Assembly: GCA_021292165.1 (NCBI GenBank)
Contig: JAHFWL010000945.1
Location: 1 to 64,000 of the forward strand
Direction: 5' to 3'
DNA length: 64,000 nt
DNA from: Shinisaurus crocodilurus
Lineage: Eukaryota; Chordata; Lepidosauria; Squamata; Shinisauridae
Made by a program: the position numbers and the translations under genes. Of this stretch, positions 35,748 to 46,668 are shown piece by piece. The notes under the pieces are model-generated. The model saw only the letters and a program-made list of their open reading frames with translations, searched no databases and was not told the DNA's origin. Numbering within the stretch: the stretch's first letter is position 1; every line of letters starts with the position of its first letter.

Positions 35748-37236
35748 ACTGTGGGTTGGAAAACCACCTACTGCATGGAGGTTTACAACTGGTCTTAGAT
35801 GGAATTTTACTCCCCCTAAAAGACCAAGTCTGGAAGTCCTCCTGGACTCTGTGCTAACTGGGGAATCCCAGGTGGCTGCAGACTGCAGTGTCCAAGAGTG
35901 AGGCCCTTGTTGAAGAAACCAAATTTAGATCCTATTATCAGTTTAGGCTGGTATGCTAGCTGTGGCCCTATGTGGTGTGGATGGAAATCAGAAGAGCAAG
36001 CAGAAAATCTTAAAATAGTTTGGGATACAGAGTTTGAAGAGGAAATATCAAAGGATGAGTGGAATAAGATTTGGGATAGGCGAATATTGAAAAATATGTC
36101 TATAAGAATTAAAGAGAATTTTTATAAGCTAATTTGGAGATGGTATTTGACCCCAGTGAGATTAAATAGAATAGATAATAAATGTTCTCCAATGTGTTGG
36201 CGAGGATGTCAGGAATTGGGTACATATGCTCATATGTGGTGGAGTTGTAAAAATGTAATGGATTTTTGGAAAATGATTTTTGAGGAAATATCAGAAATTG
36301 TTGGAGTTGATTTAGAGGTATGCCCTAAACTAGCTTTGCTAACAATAACGGAAAAGGTGATCGGTTCACAAAATGTTAAAGAATTAATCATAAATTTGTT
36401 AACGGCAGGTAGACTAATGATAGCAAGGAAATGGAAAATCTAGCAAGTTTTCACTATTACTGAATGGTATAAGGAAGTATGGGATATGGCTTTGAATGAT
36501 ATGTTGACTTGTAATATTAAATGCAAAAGGGGTCAATTAAAGAAAAATAATTTTAAGGATATTTGGGGTTTATTTTTGGAATATGTGTTTAAAAGGGGGA
36601 AAGGGAGTTTACCCTGTCAAGATATATTGTATTTTTGGAATAATGAACAATTATAGAGTTATTGGATTGTTTGGTCCCATGGTGATGGGAGCACAATATT
36701 AGTTATGTGTGTATGTTATTTTCTTGGTATTGTTTTAAAATTTAATAAAATATTTTTTTAAAAAAAAATTAAAGTGCTGGTTTTGACGTTTAAAGCCTTA
36801 AACAGTTTGGGACCAAATTAGTTGAAGGACTGCCTTCACCCTTATCAGCCTGCCTGCACTTTAAGATCAGAAAGAGAGGTCCTTCTCACTTGCCCACGTG
36901 TGAGGGCAGTAAGGTGGGTGACTACATGAGAGAGAGACTTTTCTGTACTGGCCCCACACCTCTGGGATAAGTTGCCATCCGGGGTCTGCCAGGCCCCATC
37001 ATTGGAGGCTCTTAAGAAGGCCCCAAAGACTTACTTCTTTACCCTGGCCTTCCCCTGATTATGTTTTATCATACTGGGTCACAGCTGCAATTGTGTTGTA
37101 GGTTCTATCTTATGCCGATGTTTGTTGTTTTGTGGGACTTTTGCTGCTTTTATTATCCCATCAGTTTTTTCATTATGAATTTTATTATATGCATTTTAAT
37201 GTTGTACGCCACCTTGGGAGGCCTCCTGCCCTGAAA
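35748..37236 (+). mobile_element. L2 LINE, continuation after the RTE-like insertion
   Basis: The L2 reading resumes after the duplicated ACTGTGGGT with LVLDGILLPL-like and DQVWKSSWTLC segments at 35780-35860. It is interrupted by an L1 3' end (35955-36771) and resumes at 36772 with LVLTFKALNSLGP-like residues, then LWDKLPSGVCQAPSLEALKK-like residues at about 36960-37020 and GHSCNCVVGSILCR. Its 3' terminus is split by a GC-rich hAT at 37237; the last piece is 37649-37680. Confidence 0.75.
35955..36771 (+). mobile_element. L1 LINE, ORF2 C-terminal part and 3' end
   Basis: The reading to 36443 shows the L1 ORF2 C-terminal signature: NFYKLIWRWYLTPVRLNR, then CWRGCQELGTYAHMWWSC. That is CX3CX7HX4C, the L1 C-terminal cysteine motif. 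Beyond one stop it continues with EWYKEVWDMALND and FKDIWGLFLEYV. It ends in an A-rich tail with AATAAA at 36740-36771. It is inserted into L2 sequence in the same orientation. 5'-truncated and carrying few stops, so relatively young. Confidence 0.85.
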
Positions 37237-37640
37237 TAGGGATGTAACAGAGAGTTTCGGGTGGGCTGAAAGTGGCCCCCCAGGCCCCCCAAGACTCTCG
37301 CGACTTACCTGGCCACCGCTCAATCCATGCTGCACCGGGGAAAGGAGCTTCAGTTCCCCGGCGCGTCAGTTCCGGTTCCCTGGCGCTGCATTTTTAGCAT
37401 AAAAACCAGGGCAACCCAACTTGAAATGGCTTTGATTTGCTATTTGCAGCTGTTTTAAGATGGGTTGCTCTGGTTTTTATGCTAAAAATGCAGCACCAGG
37501 GAATTGGAAGTGACGCGATGGGGAACCTGTCGCATCACTTCCCGTTCCCTGGTGCTGCAAGCGGTGAGAGCGCGGCGAGAGCAGGCGGGGGGTACTCCGG
37601 AGCACCCCTGAGAGCAGGTAAGCTCCCACTTGCACCGCTA
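37237..37640. mobile_element. GC-rich non-autonomous hAT with exact 8-bp target duplication
   Basis: Starts TAGGGATGTAAC and ends TTGCACCGCTA (complement TAGCGGTGCAA). It is flanked by the perfect duplication CCCTGAAA (37229-37236 and 37641-37648) within an L2 3' UTR, which fixes both ends and supports hAT mobility for the whole GC-rich family. The centre is a palindrome: GCATTTTTAGCATAAAAACC and GGTTTTTATGCTAAAAATGC, then CAGGGCAACCCA. Module sites are GGAAGTGACGCGATGG (37507) and GTCGCATCACTTCC (37529). Donor-like sites face outward at both ends: CAG/GTAAGT on the minus strand near 37305-37312 and CAG/GTAAGC on the plus strand at 37615-37622. Confidence 0.92.
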
Positions 37641-37680
37641 CCCTGAAAGGCGGCCTATGAATATTTTAAATAAATAAATA

Positions 37681-38302
37681 GTCCAACCAAATGGGCGGAG
37701 CCTGATCTCATAAATATAACCCTATTGACAGGGGCTCTGTTGTAATACTTGAATTCAGGGTCATCCAATGATGATGAATGGTTGGAGATGCAGGACTGAT
37801 ACAAGGAAGTTCTTTACACAGCACAAAGTTAAAATATGGAATTCACTAAGATTTAGTGATGGCCCCAACTTTGATGGCTGTAAAACAGGATTAGTCAAAT
37901 TCATGGAAGAGAAGGCTAGCAATGGCTACTATTCATGATGACTATATATTACTTCCAATGTCAGCGGCAGTATGCCTCTCAATACCAGCTGCTGGGGAAC
38001 ACAAGCAGGAGGGTGCTCATGTCCGAATTGTTCCAGGGTATACCCCCACAAAAAAAGTAACTACTTCTAGTTCTGTAATACCCTCAGATGACCAATGAAT
38101 GTTATGCTACTTAATTTATTATTTTCCAGGGATAGTAACATGCGGGTAGTCCTGGGCAAATGAGAAAGTCTTTGACTGGCATCAGAAATTCCTCAGATTT
38201 AGCAACAGATGAGCTTCCCTGGAGACATACATTCCACAACTGACCATGAGAAATATCCCTTTCTAGTTATTACAGGCCTAACCCAAGAGAGTGGGTTGAT
38301 TA
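37681..38302. other. Intronic sequence with a CR1-like fragment
   Basis: At about 37780-37945 the text resembles a CR1 3' region (TACTTCCAATGTCAGCGGCAG; GGCTACTATTCATGATGACT), which is common in reptile CR1 tails. I cannot set the ends. Confidence 0.4.
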
Positions 38303-38680
38303 AAAGCCAAACTAAATGTTCTAGGTTTAGTGTAGCTGTGTGTTATATTTTTCCATACTCTTGTGTAATCATAAGTGACCCTGATTCAGATCAGGACTAC
38401 AGCACTTCAGGGGGAGAGTTAAACCTTCCCCCCCACCTGTTTCCCCCCAAAATCCCATACCCCATGATGGAGGGTGGGGTGTTAAAAAAAGAAAGTAAGT
38501 AGTCTGCATTGATGTCAATGGAGAGGGTTTTTAAAAAAAATTTAACCCTCCAATGGGAATTTTTTGGAGAAAAATGCAGGGTTTTTTTTTAACTCCACTC
38601 TGTGCATGCTTATACAAGAGTAAGGAAAACTATCATGCATAGCTACACTGTGCGTAATTAGCAGAACATTTGGTTTGGTC
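38303..38680. mobile_element. Foldback MITE, family 3
   Basis: The arms AACTAAATGTTCTAGGTTTA, GTGTAGCTGTGTGTTATATT and TCCATACTCTTGTGTAA on the left pair with TTATACAAGAGTAAGGAAAA, CATGCATAGCTACACT and GAACATTTGGTTTGG on the right. CCTTCCCCCC / GGGAGGGT-like inner tracts. Non-coding. Confidence 0.75.
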
Positions 38681-39659
38681 CTCAAAGAAGAGCCTCTGAT
38701 GAAGTCCATAAATTCAAGCCATTTTATGCAGGAGAAGTACCGGTAATATGGAGAGTTTACCCTTGTAAGCAAAGAGACTATTCCTGCTCTCAGGCAGGGG
38801 CCAGGTTCTGCCAGTAGGAGTGGGAGGAAGAGAGACATTTAGAGTGGTGTTGTCAGCACAGTCGGACACAACAGTGCGAACCTTGTTGTACCAGGTAAAT
38901 GTGTCTGTTCTGTGTTATTTCTTGTTCCAACAAGCAGAACATAAAGTAAGAGAGAAAAAGCATCTGGGCAGAGTTGTGCAGGATATTGGAAAAGCTCTAT
39001 TTTGTTTGCAGTAGACACATTGCAGCATATTTTTAAGGTCATTATCATGACAAGGCCTATGGACTTGATTTCTCCCCCCCCCCCTGTTTTTTGCATTCAA
39101 CAGATATACATAGTCCTGCTGCTAGATTCCTATTATGAAAGCAAAAGTTTAATTTCTGAATTCACTCCAACAGATGTTGACTGCACAGTGCAAATTATTA
39201 ATTAAAACAAAAGATATAATAAATTGGGATGTCTCTGAAAATTAATGAAATAGAATATCCAAATTATTCAAACCTCTTTTTCTCTTTTGTCCTAATTACC
39301 ATATATTAATTGATGTCACCCACTGTAGAAAACCCCGCTCTAGTCTGAATGGCTCATTATTGACTGGAAAGAAAGAGAAACTTATGGACAGCTCTTACCT
39401 AAGAAAACCTCAGTCGGTTAATTAATTTAACTTTGATGCTTAATGATATGATGGTTATTTTCCCAAATTCAGTTTTGAGAGTTTACAATCTAACTTTAGC
39501 TGAGGTTGTCATTTACTCACCATCAAGTACAACACATTGTGTTTTGTTGGGTAAATAAAAGAGAGAATCTGTCATCTCTCAAATGGGTTTTCTCAGAAAC
39601 AAAAAGAAAAGAAAAAAGCATGCAAGTACTCATAAATACACTAACACTTCATGGAGGGA
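38681..39659. other. Intronic sequence, nothing recognised
   Basis: A C-run at 39076-39086 and chance frames only. Confidence 0.4.
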
Positions 39660-40273
39660 GTGATCCTATGGCCCTTAGACATTGTCTGAGGGGCCAAACG
39701 ATTTTCTGGATTCCCAGATCCAAGGTCGGAGATTGTGCTCTGACCGTGGAGTTGGGAATCGGAACTCCAACCCTCCCCCCAGACCTGTTGCAGCCGGTGC
39801 AGAAAGAATCACACTGGCTGCTCACCGAGGTGGGGAAAGCAACCACAGAGAGAGGGAGAAGGGGGCGAGAAGGGGAGGAGACTGGGGAGGCCGGGATATG
39901 AGGTATACTGGGGCTGGGGCTCACGCTGGCTCAGCTTGTCTGAGTGTGGAAAGCTAAGCAGGGTCAGGCCTGGTTATTACTTGGATGGGAGACCCCTCCT
40001 CTAGTTTCCTGCATTGAGCAGGGGGTTGGACTCGATAGCCTTGTAGGCTCCTTCCAACTCTGTGATCTATGAAATCTATGAAATCTCCAGCTTCCTTCGG
40101 TCTCCCTCTGAAACGCTGTCGCTAAATGGCTAAAAATGGCCATCTTGTGAAAATGCAGAGTGGGAGAGCAGAGAGGCAAAGATTGCCTCCACTGCTCCTC
40201 CCGCTCTGCATTGGATGAGTGTGAGCCACCGAGTTTGGGGACTTATGCTCATCTCCATAGAATTGCACCCTTA
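39660..40273 (-). mobile_element. Palindromic DNA element (family 4) carrying a 5S-derived SINE
   Basis: The terminal ATCCTATGGCCC and related blocks (TTCCCAGATCCAAGGTCGGA, CTCCTCCCGCTCTGCAT, GGCCATCTTGTG) match, in reverse orientation, the elements at 54473-54866 and 59701-60420. A SINE at 39925-40085 sits inside it. Non-coding: open frames on both strands overlap and none is conserved. Confidence 0.6.
39925..40085 (+). mobile_element. 5S-rRNA-derived SINE with CR1-type 3' tail
   Basis: The head is a truncated 5S rRNA gene: GGAAAGCTAAGCAGGGTC (box A region), GGCCTGGTTA (intermediate element) and TACTTGGATGGGAGACC (box C), so the pol III internal promoter is preserved. The first half of 5S is degenerate or missing. 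The tail GGGGGTTGGACTCGATAGCC ... GGCTCCTTCCAACTCT ends in the octamer-like repeats ATCTATGAAATCTATGAAA, as CR1 3' ends do. A second copy is at 45429-45589. Such hybrids are mobilised in trans by the LINE sharing the tail. Confidence 0.88.
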
Positions 40274-41120
40274 AGTAGCTAACTTCTCACTCTTTTTCTA
40301 TAATTGTCAAGCTTTTTGAGATCTGCTGCCCCAATCTTAAGCATGTGTATCATGGCATATTGTAATGCCACTATAATTGCATTGTGACAAATCTTTATAT
40401 GATAATGCCTTGTGCAGCAGCTAATGTGTTTCCATCTCCACATACATCTGCAGAGTTCTTACAAGCAAATGTGTAAGAGCTGTGTGAAAGTGTATATGTA
40501 AAAACATATCAGGATTTTTCTTCAGTGTTACAGATACTATTTTCTATGAGTCAACCCTTTTTTTTTTTTTTTTTTTTACTAAAAAGGTACACTTCTAATC
40601 TATTTTTCACCCCACCAGGTCAGGTTCAATACATTCACATGACTGGTAATATTAAGTCATTAGCACATGGAATTCTTTTATCTCCTAGAAATAATTATTC
40701 ACCTTTTTTGTTGTTCAATCTGAATAATGCATTAGCTTAGTGTATTGTCATATTAGTTGGACAGCTGCTTAATCTGCTTTTGTTGAATTGTCAAATGATA
40801 GATTTAGGAAAATCACTCAAATATTTTGCAGAATCACAAAGTGAGATGGACAGTCAGGATGAAAGATATTGAGTAAAGAGCTCATTCAGCAACCGTGAAT
40901 ACAATTGTTTGTTTTATCTCTTTAAATGTAAATGAATAAAACATATGTGTTGATATGGAAAATGTTTGAAGGATTTAGGTTTTAAGTCCATAATTCTCAT
41001 TATAACAAATTACATCGTTCACAAAAGATAGAGGAGCGAAGTTTGCCCTTGTTCTCCTGTAATTCAGCCACTAAAATGGGCCTATCACTGGACAACCTAT
41101 GAATAGGCAGTGAAAAAGTT
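40274..41120. other. Intronic sequence with a poly-T run
   Basis: Poly-T at 40558-40577. Nothing else recognised. Confidence 0.4.
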
Positions 41121-41289
41121 ACCGTATTTTTCCGTGTATAAGACGCCCCCATGTATAGGACGCCCCCCACTGGGCAGTTTCGCAATCGTGCGGTTCTCTC
41201 CTCGGCTTACTTCCGTGTATAAGACGACCCTCAATTTTTAGTCTAACGATTTTAGGAAAAAGTATAGTCTTATACATGGAAAAATACAA
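41121..41289. mobile_element. MITE with GTATTTTTCC(G/A)TGTATAAGAC ends
   Basis: The ends CCGTATTTTTCCGTGTATAA and TTATACATGGAAAAATAC form inverted repeats, and CCGTGTATAAGACG repeats internally at 41212. A widespread vertebrate MITE type. Non-coding. Confidence 0.8.
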
Positions 41290-41983
41290 GTTTCCTTAAT
41301 GAATAGGGTTCCTTAAGAACCTCAAAACTCTTTTGAAAAAGTCAGACAGGGGTCAGTGGGTCCAGATAGTGGTTTTCAAATATAAGGTTGCTGCTTACTA
41401 TAGAAGCCTATTTGCTTCTACTATGCTCCTCTTATATTTGTAAACAGAACAAATATTACAAACATGATTTACAGTGTAATCCTACACATATCAGTTTAGA
41501 AATATACCCCATTGAACTGAATGGGTTTTACTTCTAAGTACACCTGTTTAGGATTGATTGCACTGCAAGCCCCCAGTGCTCTCTCACCAGCACTTGGGAT
41601 AGTGAACAGTTAAACATATATTAATTTTTTTTATTACCATTGTATCCCAAATTCTGAAACTGCCTATACTGAAGTCATCTAATTAAACATACATTCTCAA
41701 GGAGATCTTCTCAGATCCCTAATGGAAATATATTCAAAGTGTTTCCTACTGGGTTCTTTCTGTATGATTAGGAGAAGCATGCCCAGTTTCATCACTTATT
41801 TTCAGATGTATGCATCACTTGAAAATTGTACTTCAAAATATTTGAGCATTGGGGACAATATCGTCAAACCCAATTGTGGATTATTTGATTCTTTCCTACC
41901 ATAAGAAAGAAAATAAAGTGATAATAGGTTATCTGGTTGTAGGCTTTTCCTCAGCACCTGTTTAGCTTCCTCTTGAGCTCTAT
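41290..41983. other. Intronic sequence with a short MITE
   Basis: At 41470-41568, CAGTGTAATCCTACACAT ... TTAGGATTGATTGCACTG is a short AATCCTA-type foldback. The rest is unrecognised. Confidence 0.5.
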
Positions 41984-42210
41984 CTGTGTAGAATAAACAT
42001 GTGAGGAGAGGTAGCGCTTTAGCCCAGCTCCACTCTTCATGCATTTCTGTTGCTCTCACTCATAGCGCGTTACTTTCTGAATCAGAATTCGCAAATACAG
42101 GAGGCTGCCCTCTTCGGGAAGTCACCCTCCATGAGCAGAGGCCAACGGAAATGCATGAGGAGGGGGCGGAGCTAAAGCACTTCCTCTCCTCACACATTTA
42201 TTCTACACAG
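41984..42210. mobile_element. Foldback MITE, family 5
   Basis: CTGTGTAGAATAAACATGTG, AGGAGAGGTAGCGCTTTAGC and TCATGCATTTCTGTTG on the left pair with CAACGGAAATGCATGA, GGAGCTAAAGCACTTCCTCT and CCTCACACATTTATTCTACA on the right. The loop is about 70 bp. Non-coding. Confidence 0.9.
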
Positions 42211-43172
42211 CTACAGAATGCCTCAATAAGATTTATCACTTCCTTTTCTTTGGTGGCTGCCAGGAATTATCTTCAAGGTAATGCTGACATCACCTAGATT
42301 CCTAGAATATCTTCTCTACAGTAGCAGTAGCACCATTTTAAAATATGAAGGTTTCATCACGTTGCCAGTTTGGTATGCCTAGCTCACACCATAGTGGTTA
42401 CTTTTCTTTAGCTGATGGACAAAGAGACAGAGGAAGCTACTTTAACATGGAGCATTGTGGGGGGAAGAAAGGGGTGGTGAATTATATGCTTTGGGACAGA
42501 GGCATGAGAAGCTGCCAGTATGGTACCTGTTCTTTTTCTTTCTTAACCCAACCAACTCTATGCTTTCATCAACAGTATCTTATTTGACACATTGAGTGGG
42601 TCCTCACAACACGACAACCCAGCAGGACGGGTTTGTCAGGGTAGCTTATTTTAGGCTTATAAGCCACCCAGACAAGACAAGCCATGGTGTGCAGTGGAGA
42701 TCACTGCCACTGACTCAAGAGTCAGCGGCAGCAATTACACCTCCCCTGCCCCATGCCACCACCCTTTCCAGTTGGAGGAGAGGTATCAGTTCCTCCTTAT
42801 TCAGTTTAAATGTTTGACCTAGGTGGGCATCCATATTGAAATTTTTCAATTGTCTATCACTGCTACAGTAATTGAAACAACAAAACTAATGATTTAAGAA
42901 AAAATATAATTTAAAATAATTGTTGGGAGATACATAGTTAAGTCTGGTAAATAACTTCAACTTAGCCCCATCACTATGCACATAATTATTACATGATAAA
43001 GCGGAACAGTGCTTGTAGTCAAAGATTAAATTAAATTTCTTTTTCAAGAAGAACCTGCCCAGGGGATAGACATAGTTAATATAAGAAAATTAATCCTGGT
43101 ATGAGATGTTGGAGATGCTCCTCTAAACACTGTCCTCCAAAATGCTGCTCATGGCATACTGGGAAATTTACA
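42211..43172. other. Intronic sequence, nothing recognised
   Basis: A minor hairpin (GTAGCTTATTTTAGGCTTATAAGCC) near 42640 may be an old MITE core. No exon. Confidence 0.35.
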
Positions 43173-43260
43173 GAGCAATCCTATGCATGTCTACGTAGTA
43201 CTCAGAAATAAGTCCCAATATATACAGCGGTGTTTACTTTTAGGTAAGTGTGCACAGAAC
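43173..43260. mobile_element. Short MITE of the AATCCTA type
   Basis: GAGCAATCCTATGCATGTCT at the left, with AATAAGTCCCAATATATACA inside. The same terminal sequence is reused by the neighbour at 43276. Confidence 0.6.
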
Positions 43261-43275
43261 TTTGAAAGCAACTTA

Positions 43276-43418
43276 GGGCACAATCCTATGCATGTTTAGA
43301 CAGAAAAAAGTCCTACAATACCCGGCCAGCATTACCCAGCAAGCCATGGGGAATACTGACTGGGGAATGTTGGGAGTTGTAGGACTTTTTTCTACCTAAA
43401 CATGCATAGGATTGCTCC
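43276..43418. mobile_element. Foldback MITE with AATCCTATGCATGTTTA ends
   Basis: GGGCACAATCCTATGCATGT, TTAGACAGAAAAAAGTCC and TACAATACCC pair with GGGAGTTGTAGGACTTTTTT, CTACCTAAACATGCATAGG and ATTGCTCC. Nearly perfect arms of about 55 bp, so relatively young. A mini version sits at 48940-48982. Confidence 0.9.
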
Positions 43419-45166
43419 ATGAGTAATGAGACTTGTAGCACTCAGAGCTGCTTTTGATATGTTTTGTATTCCTTTCTTTAAAAAATAAGTTTATTACACT
43501 TTGGTTCTTAAGAACAAAGTGTAGCTGTGCCCAAAAGCTAAAGCACAGCTGAAAATAAAAAGTAAAAAGTAAAAGAAGAAGCAGTAACATTCTCCAGAGA
43601 TGCTGATATAAGCTCTTTCTTTTGACTGACACTGTGCAGTAATACAACAGCTACAAAACGGCTGAGGAAATCCAGGCCAGATGAAATGAGAGGGCAATGT
43701 CTGAGTGACCAGGAAGTGGTGAGGAACTAATGGAGTGTGTGAATTGAAACTGAGTAAGATCATGGAGTAAAAACAACAATAATTTAGATTCAATAGAAGT
43801 ATGCATAAGCCAGGGAAGAAACGCAGAAGAACCTCATGCCAGATATAAGAAGGAGCCAGGAAGCTAGAGTATTGTGGAATGGTTGGTTACAGCTTTAAAA
43901 GCTCTGCCAAAGCTTGGCTCACGAAATGGAGATGAAGCTATGAAGGCATGATGAAAACTGGCTAAGAGAATGGGATGAGAAGTTAGGCTGGCATTATCAG
44001 TGTACAAGACACAGAAAGATTAAAAACAGAATTGCATCTTATCAGGGAACAGATTATGCTTATTCGTTAATGTACAAAAGTAAAGAATACACTAACCATA
44101 AAATAATACATAATAGATTCAGAAAGTCCCTTAACAGATTCTAGTGGAATGTTCTAGGCCAGCAATTACCGGTAAGTAAATGAAGCTCCTCACTTAAAGG
44201 GTGTGGGGGGGGGGGGTGGATATGCCTTTCCAAGTGTATGGAAGAAAGAACCAAGGGAGAAGCAGTGGCTGCTGGTGAGTCAGTCTAGTTTTTTTTTACC
44301 AAGGCCAGACAAATCAGCATATGAAGGTGCTGGGATCACTTCTGGCCCTGCTCCCTGAGATCCTTTTAGGTGGAGTTGCCAGGGTCTAAAGCTTCTGCAT
44401 GCAATGCACTGTTGCATCCAAGCAATTTGCAAACCATGTGCTGTTAAACTACAGCACCTCCCTCCACCCAACAAAATGGAATATTTCTTAAATGTGTGCA
44501 TTGCCCTTTTGTATGGGCCAAACTAATTTTCTCTTTATCATTCCAGTTTTAGAATTTCTGCCAGTAAGTCAATCAATAATGAGTTATTGTGAACCCACAG
44601 GTCTACAAAATGCTTTAAATCAGTACAGCTTGTGACCTACCAAGCCAAGCTAAGCCCACCAACCAAGTATTGTGGCTTGTCCAAAACTTAGTGGCATCTT
44701 GTTTTTGTTTTTACAGTCCTGATCTACAGAGCTCAGAGGAACACCATAACATACAACATTGTCTTAACTATAAAGGGAAAGTAGTTCGAGTCTTGTCTTT
44801 GACATGTTAGGATTTGGGGACAGTGCTCATCTCCTTCAACCTCTGCCCTACTTCAATCTGGAGGCAAAAGCAAATGGGGCAGAAGACCCAAAGATGGATA
44901 GCATCAGCCATTTTTGTAAAGTAAAGCATAACGTTTGGACGTGTTAAGATAATCTCAGGTGCTACTTGACACTGCTGAGGTGTGAGCACTTTAAGTAAAT
45001 GCGGTGAACCAAATCTGTTAACAAACTGGTCTTAAGCAGTTAGAACAAGACAAGAAAAATCAGTAGATAGCATTTTAACAATACTTCCAAATCACATTTG
45101 TTATTAGAACATGAGAATCAAGACAAACTGAAATAGTACAAGACACTCATTTTTATTTTTGTTTAC
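43419..45166. other. Intronic sequence, nothing recognised
   Basis: A G-run at 44205-44217. No exon other than the CSMD3 sushi exon that follows at 45167. Confidence 0.4.
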
Positions 45167-45291
45167 CTTTGCATACTGGTCTATGATCACTCCATGCAGC
45201 GAAAACCTCTGCTATTCTTTGACAAGTGATACTTTTTGCCCCCTGTAGGACATAGTCTTCATCACAAGAAAACTGCACTGTTGCATCCAAG
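45167..45291 (-). CDS. CSMD3: CSMD3 exon, main part of a sushi/CCP domain
   Basis: The acceptor is TTTTTAG and the donor AAAG/GTAAAC. The exon is 125 nt, phase 2 in and phase 1 out. It translates to LDATVQFSCDEDYVLQG, then AKSITCQRIAEVFAAWSD, then HRPVCK. The three remaining sushi cysteines (FSC, ITC, PVC), the conserved Trp in AAWSD and the YVLQG turn are all present, so the domain begun in the upstream exon is completed here. Sushi domains are about 60-residue beta modules that bind proteins such as complement components. The residues differ from the mammalian CSMD3 I remember at only a couple of sites (LDA rather than LGS), so the exon is under constraint. No stop or frameshift is present. 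Confidence 0.93.
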
Positions 45292-45428
45292 CTAAAAATT
45301 GAACATATCAAAATGGGGAAAAAAGACATCAATGAATATGTACAGTAGTTTCCACAAATGCTTTGTATCATTACAAACTCTTATTACTGTTACCCTAAAT
45401 ATCTGTACATTATTTAAAATTAGCTTAT

Positions 45429-45589
45429 GCTGGCTCAGCTTGTCTGAGTGTGGAAAGCTAAGCAGGGTCAGGCCTGGTTGTTACTTGGATGGGAGACCCC
45501 CTCCTCTAGTTTCCTGCATTGAGCAGGGGGTTGGACTCGATAGCCTTGTAGGCTCCTTCCAACTCTATGATCTATGAAATCTATGAAAC
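45429..45589 (+). mobile_element. 5S-rRNA-derived SINE with CR1-type 3' tail, second copy
   Basis: Near-identical to 39925-40085 from GCTGGCTCAGCTTGTCTGAG through GGATGGGAGACC to the ATCTATGAAATCTATGAAA terminus. Full match to 5S rRNA boxes A, IE and C. It lies in the CSMD3 intron about 140 bp upstream of the sushi exon (in transcript direction), antisense to the gene. Confidence 0.9.
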
Positions 45590-46668
45590 ATCAGTACTTG
45601 GGATGAAAATGTAGATATTTGTAAATATTAGAATGTGTAAATTTATTTATTCATTTTCTATACCGCCCAATAGCCGAAGCTTTCTGGGAGGTGTAAAGCC
45701 TATCTCTTTATTTATGTGGATTCTTTTTTGTCCCATTGTCTCAGATATCTACAGAAACCCTCAGAATATCTCATTTAAAAAAAAAATAATTATTATAATT
45801 TATGCTGCCCCATAACCAAAGTCCTCTGGGCAGCACACATTAAAAAAAACCCTTGCTTTTAGGAACTGTAAGCATAAATCATATATGATTTGGACACACA
45901 TCCTCATTCTTAAATCCCCAGCTAGCTTGCTCAAGAGTTTGCACAACCAGTTATTGATATATAGATATATTCCCCTGGTGAAAAGTAAATGAGATATAAT
46001 CAGACAGAAGATAAATGTGGGATGTGCATCAGAAATCAGACCTGTCAATTTACTACTTTCACTTAGAGCATAATCCTAAGGGACACACTCTATCCAAACT
46101 CCTGCTGCAAGAGTCAGGCAGGATGGGAGAAGGATGGAAGCCTTTACAGTCTCAGCCTGTCTAGCTGACTCTAGGCACTGGGTAACTGTGTCTACTGCCA
46201 GGGAGAGGGGAGAAGCCATAGAATTGCTTTGTTAGTAAATGTAAAAGCATGTTTTGCAACTCCAACAGAAGACTGCTGAATTGAGATTTTGACTGCTGGA
46301 AGATGTTAATATTAGCTTCAGAATGATATTGCATGCCTGCTTTTTGTTTGTGTTCAGTAAGTAGCTGACAGTTTGAGTACTGAGGGAATAATGTCAATTC
46401 AACATACAATGCAATCCTATGTCCTACTGTGTTAAATCAATGCAGCATATTTAGGATTCCAGTCTTAATTCATGAGATCAAAGAAGCTTCAAGTTTCCCA
46501 GTAATTTTACTCTGAGGAATAGTGAATTAGAACTAGCATTAATTCAACTCACTGGTTTATCTCTCAATCTAATAGGTGTTTTTTTTGGGGGGGGGGAAGG
46601 TATTATATTAGACCAAATGTAGGTGACTTTATGTTCCTCTTTATAAATGGGAGATTCTCTGATGGCTG
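45590..46668. other. Intronic sequence with a degraded LINE/SINE tail
   Basis: At 45641-45690, TTTATTTATTCATTTTCTATA followed by CCGCCCAATAGCCGAAGCT is an inverted LINE 3'-tail. Nothing else recognised. Confidence 0.45.

Noticed and set aside
39925..40000. Possible 5S rRNA gene
   Set aside because: Only the second half of 5S is present and it is joined to a CR1-like tail, as in the copy at 45429.
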